This document shows positions 63,201 to 64,000 of a stretch of 64,000 bases of DNA, in pieces; position 1 is the first letter of the stretch, and each line of letters starts with the position of its first letter. The notes below the pieces were generated by a model, which was not told the origin of the DNA, made no database searches, and saw nothing but the letters and a program-made list of their open reading frames with translations. This DNA comes from Sulfitobacter donghicola DSW-25 = KCTC 12864 = JCM 14565. Its GTDB lineage: Bacteria; Pseudomonadota; Alphaproteobacteria; Rhodobacterales; Rhodobacteraceae. The stretch covers positions 1,798,001 through 1,862,000 of the forward strand of contig NZ_JASF01000005.1 of NCBI RefSeq assembly GCF_000622405.1, written 5' to 3'. Both the position numbers and the translations under genes were made by a program.

Positions 63201-64000
63201 TGCCCGTCTGCGTGAAATGATCCTTGGTAAAGTGGCTGTCAAAGGCCCACGCGGCGTCAAGCCAAACAGCCAGATCACCGAAGAGACGCTGGACATGGTG
63301 TTGACACGTGGTCAGTGGTGGCAGCTTGCCCTTGAGGACGAAGACGACGCGAAAATCGTCGAAGCCCTGAACGAGCAGTACGAGATCCAGAAACGGACCT
63401 TGGATGCGCGTTTTGAGGACAAAGTCGAGAAAGTACGCCGTGGCGATGACTTGCCCCCAGGTGTGATGAAAATGGTCAAAGTATTCGTGGCGGTGAAGCG
63501 TAAGCTGCAGCCGGGCGATAAAATGGCCGGTCGTCACGGGAACAAGGGTGTTATCTCTAAAGTTGTTCCAATGGAGGACATGCCGTTCCTCGCAGATGGT
63601 ACACCGGTTGATTTCTGTCTGAACCCGCTTGGCGTTCCATCGCGTATGAACGTTGGTCAGATCCTTGAAACACACATGGGCTGGGCCGCACGCGGTCTGG
63701 GCATCAACGTTGACGAAGCGCTGCAAGAATATAAGCGTTCCGGCGATCTGACACCTGTGCGTGAAGCAATGCAGCTGGCTTATGGCGATGACGTCTACGA
63801 AGAAGGCCTCACTGGTCTGGACGAGGAAGAGCTGTTGGAAGTAGCGGGCAACGTGCGTCGCGGTGTTCCAATCGCGACACCTGTTTTCGACGGTGCCAAA
63901 GAAGCAGACGTAAACGACAGCCTTGCACGTGCAGGTTTTGACCGCTCTGGTCAGTCGGTTCTGTTTGATGGTCGCACAGGCGAACAGTTCAGCCGTAAGG
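60229..64000 (+). CDS. rpoB: RNA polymerase beta subunit (3' end beyond window)
   Basis: The open frame runs from ATG 60229 ([20 protein letters not shown]) to the window end, 1257 codons of the roughly 1380 expected. Recognised by [20 protein letters not shown], the rifampicin region [17 protein letters not shown] starting near residue 527 followed by [12 protein letters not shown] and [14 protein letters not shown] [16 protein letters not shown], and the catalytic-region [11 protein letters not shown]. Rifampicin-contact residues equivalent to E. coli 516, 526, 529 and 531 look wild type. AAGGTG lies about ten bases before the start. Confidence 0.98.
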   Translation, partial: MAQSFLGQKRLRKYYGKIREVLDMPNLIEVQKSSYDLFLNSGDAETPTDGDGIQGVFQSVFPIKDFNETSILEYVKYELEKPKYDVEECQQRDMTYSAPLKVTLRLIVFDIDEDTGAKSVKDIKEQDVFMGDMPLMTPNGTFVVNGTERVIVSQMHRSPGVFFDHDKGKTHSSGKLLFACRIIPYRGSWLDFEFDAKDIVFARIDRRRKLPVTTLLYSLGLDQEAIMDAYYNTVTYRLDAGKGWIAPFFPERVRGTRPTYDIVDAASGEVLFEAGKKVTPRAVKKLIDEGNVTELLLPYDHIQGTFVAKDIINEETGAIYVEAGDEMTLEYDKDGTLIGGTAKELIDAGITEIPLLDIDNVNVGPYMRNTMAADKNMNRETALMDIYRVMRPGEPPTVEAASSLFDTLFFDSERYDLSAVGRVKMNMRLALDKEDTQRTLDRDDIVSCIKALVDLRDGRGDIDDIDHLGNRRVRSVGELMENQYRVGLLRMERAIKERMSSVEIDTVMPQDLINAKPAAAAVREFFGSSQLSQFMDQTNPLSEVTHKRRLSALGPGGLTRERAGFEVRDVHPTHYGRMCPIETPEGPNIGLINSLATFARVNKYGFIETPYRKVTDGVVSDDVQYMSATEEMRHTVAQANANLDENMKFVNELVSTRKSGDYTLSPSSNVDLIDVSPKQLVSVAASLIPFLENDDANRALMGSNMQRQAVPLLQAEAPLVGTGIEEVVARDSGAAYMARRAGVIDQVDATRIVIRATEDLELGDAGVDIYRMRKFQRSNQNTCINQRPLVKVGDKVTKGQVIADGPSTDMGELALGKNVVVAFMPWNGYNYEDSILISERVSRDDVFTSIHIEEFEVAARDTKLGPEEITRDIPNVGEEALRNLDEAGIVYIGADVEPGDILVGKITPKGESPMTPEEKLLRAIFGEKASDVRDTSLRVKPGDFGTVVEVRVFNRHGVEKDERALQIEREEVERLARDRDDEMAILDRNIFARLREMILGKVAVKGPRGVKPNSQITEETLDMVLTRGQWWQLALEDEDDAKIVEALNEQYEIQKRTLDARFEDKVEKVRRGDDLPPGVMKMVKVFVAVKRKLQPGDKMAGRHGNKGVISKVVPMEDMPFLADGTPVDFCLNPLGVPSRMNVGQILETHMGWAARGLGINVDEALQEYKRSGDLTPVREAMQLAYGDDVYEEGLTGLDEEELLEVAGNVRRGVPIATPVFDGAKEADVNDSLARAGFDRSGQSVLFDGRTGEQFSRK

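Noticed and set aside
1..64000. CRISPR arrays, insertion sequences, prophage or integrase genes
   Set aside because: None found. The only tandem array is the 13-bp repeat at 13287-13349, which has no spacers.

Overview
The window is a stretch of chromosome from an alphaproteobacterium, most likely a member of the Rhodobacterales/Roseobacter group. The evidence is a very GC-leaning 'housekeeping' sequence with many ATGA/TAATG start-stop overlaps and frequent GTG starts, a methylsuccinyl-CoA dehydrogenase (ethylmalonyl-CoA pathway), the ChvG-ChvI two-component system joined to a short HPr kinase, RapZ, EIIA(Man) and HPr, PduO-type adenosyltransferase next to a twin-helix small protein, and several protein families I know mainly from Rhodobacteraceae. 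I see no CRISPR array, transposase, integrase or rRNA gene; the only tRNA is tRNA-Trp(CCA). Genus or species cannot be fixed from the sequence alone.

Layout. 1-3.4 kb: 3' part of smc, then a small secreted protein. 3.8-7.3 kb (minus): rhodanese, lytic transglycosylase, and the cobalamin genes cbiB-cobC. 7.4-10.5 kb: a degenerate receiver-domain protein, a glutathionyl-hydroquinone reductase-like GST, a small unknown protein and a C-S lyase/aminotransferase. 10.6-13.3 kb: three tandem peptide-deformylase genes, fmt and a small membrane protein, ended by a 13-bp tandem repeat. 13.4-17.3 kb (minus): TRIC-like channel, rnhA, methyltransferase, LysE exporter, ispH, NYN-domain protein. 17.4-26.1 kb (plus): folK, rpoZ, RSH (p)ppGpp enzyme, DUF2062, pdxJ, acpS, lepB, rnc, era, DUF1491, recO. 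26.1-28.8 kb (minus): META lipoprotein, TetR regulator, mcd. 28.9-31.9 kb: TauE-like exporter, XRE regulator, an odd LysR-HTH protein and a GNAT/autoinducer-synthase-like protein. 32-41.2 kb: pckA opposed to chvI-chvG-hprK-rapZ-EIIA-ptsH, an acyltransferase, 3-hydroxybutyryl-CoA dehydrogenase and a DUF6473 protein. 41.3-45.5 kb (minus): etfA-etfB, PduO adenosyltransferase, twin-helix protein, SDR oxidoreductase, SH3 protein. 45.6-51.4 kb: parC, DUF898 membrane protein, M48 protease and two lipoproteins. 51.6-64 kb: the translation/transcription cluster tuf, trnW, a membrane protein, secE, nusG, rplK, rplA, [LicD-like and cytidylyltransferase genes], rplJ, rplL and the 5' 1257 codons of rpoB.

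How it fits together. Three gene groups serve central information processing (tuf-rpoB cluster; folK-recO cluster; def/fmt). chvGI with the incomplete nitrogen/carbon PTS (HprK, EIIA, HPr; no EI here) and divergent pckA is a carbon-status regulatory block. mcd, the 3-hydroxybutyryl-CoA dehydrogenase and etfAB are parts of acyl-CoA/acetate assimilation; ETF is the natural electron acceptor of acyl-CoA dehydrogenases.

Less expected items are: a 37-codon membrane-peptide gene with its own Shine-Dalgarno site and strand-specific terminator in a 930-bp gap between nusG and rplK; a LysR-HTH/PAS-like regulator followed by a GNAT-like gene with TACA/TGTA inverted repeats before both; a third deformylase paralogue lacking the metal-ligand Cys and the catalytic Glu; a two-gene glycerol-phosphate/LicD insertion between rplA and rplJ; and a 23-codon ORF overlapping the chvI start.
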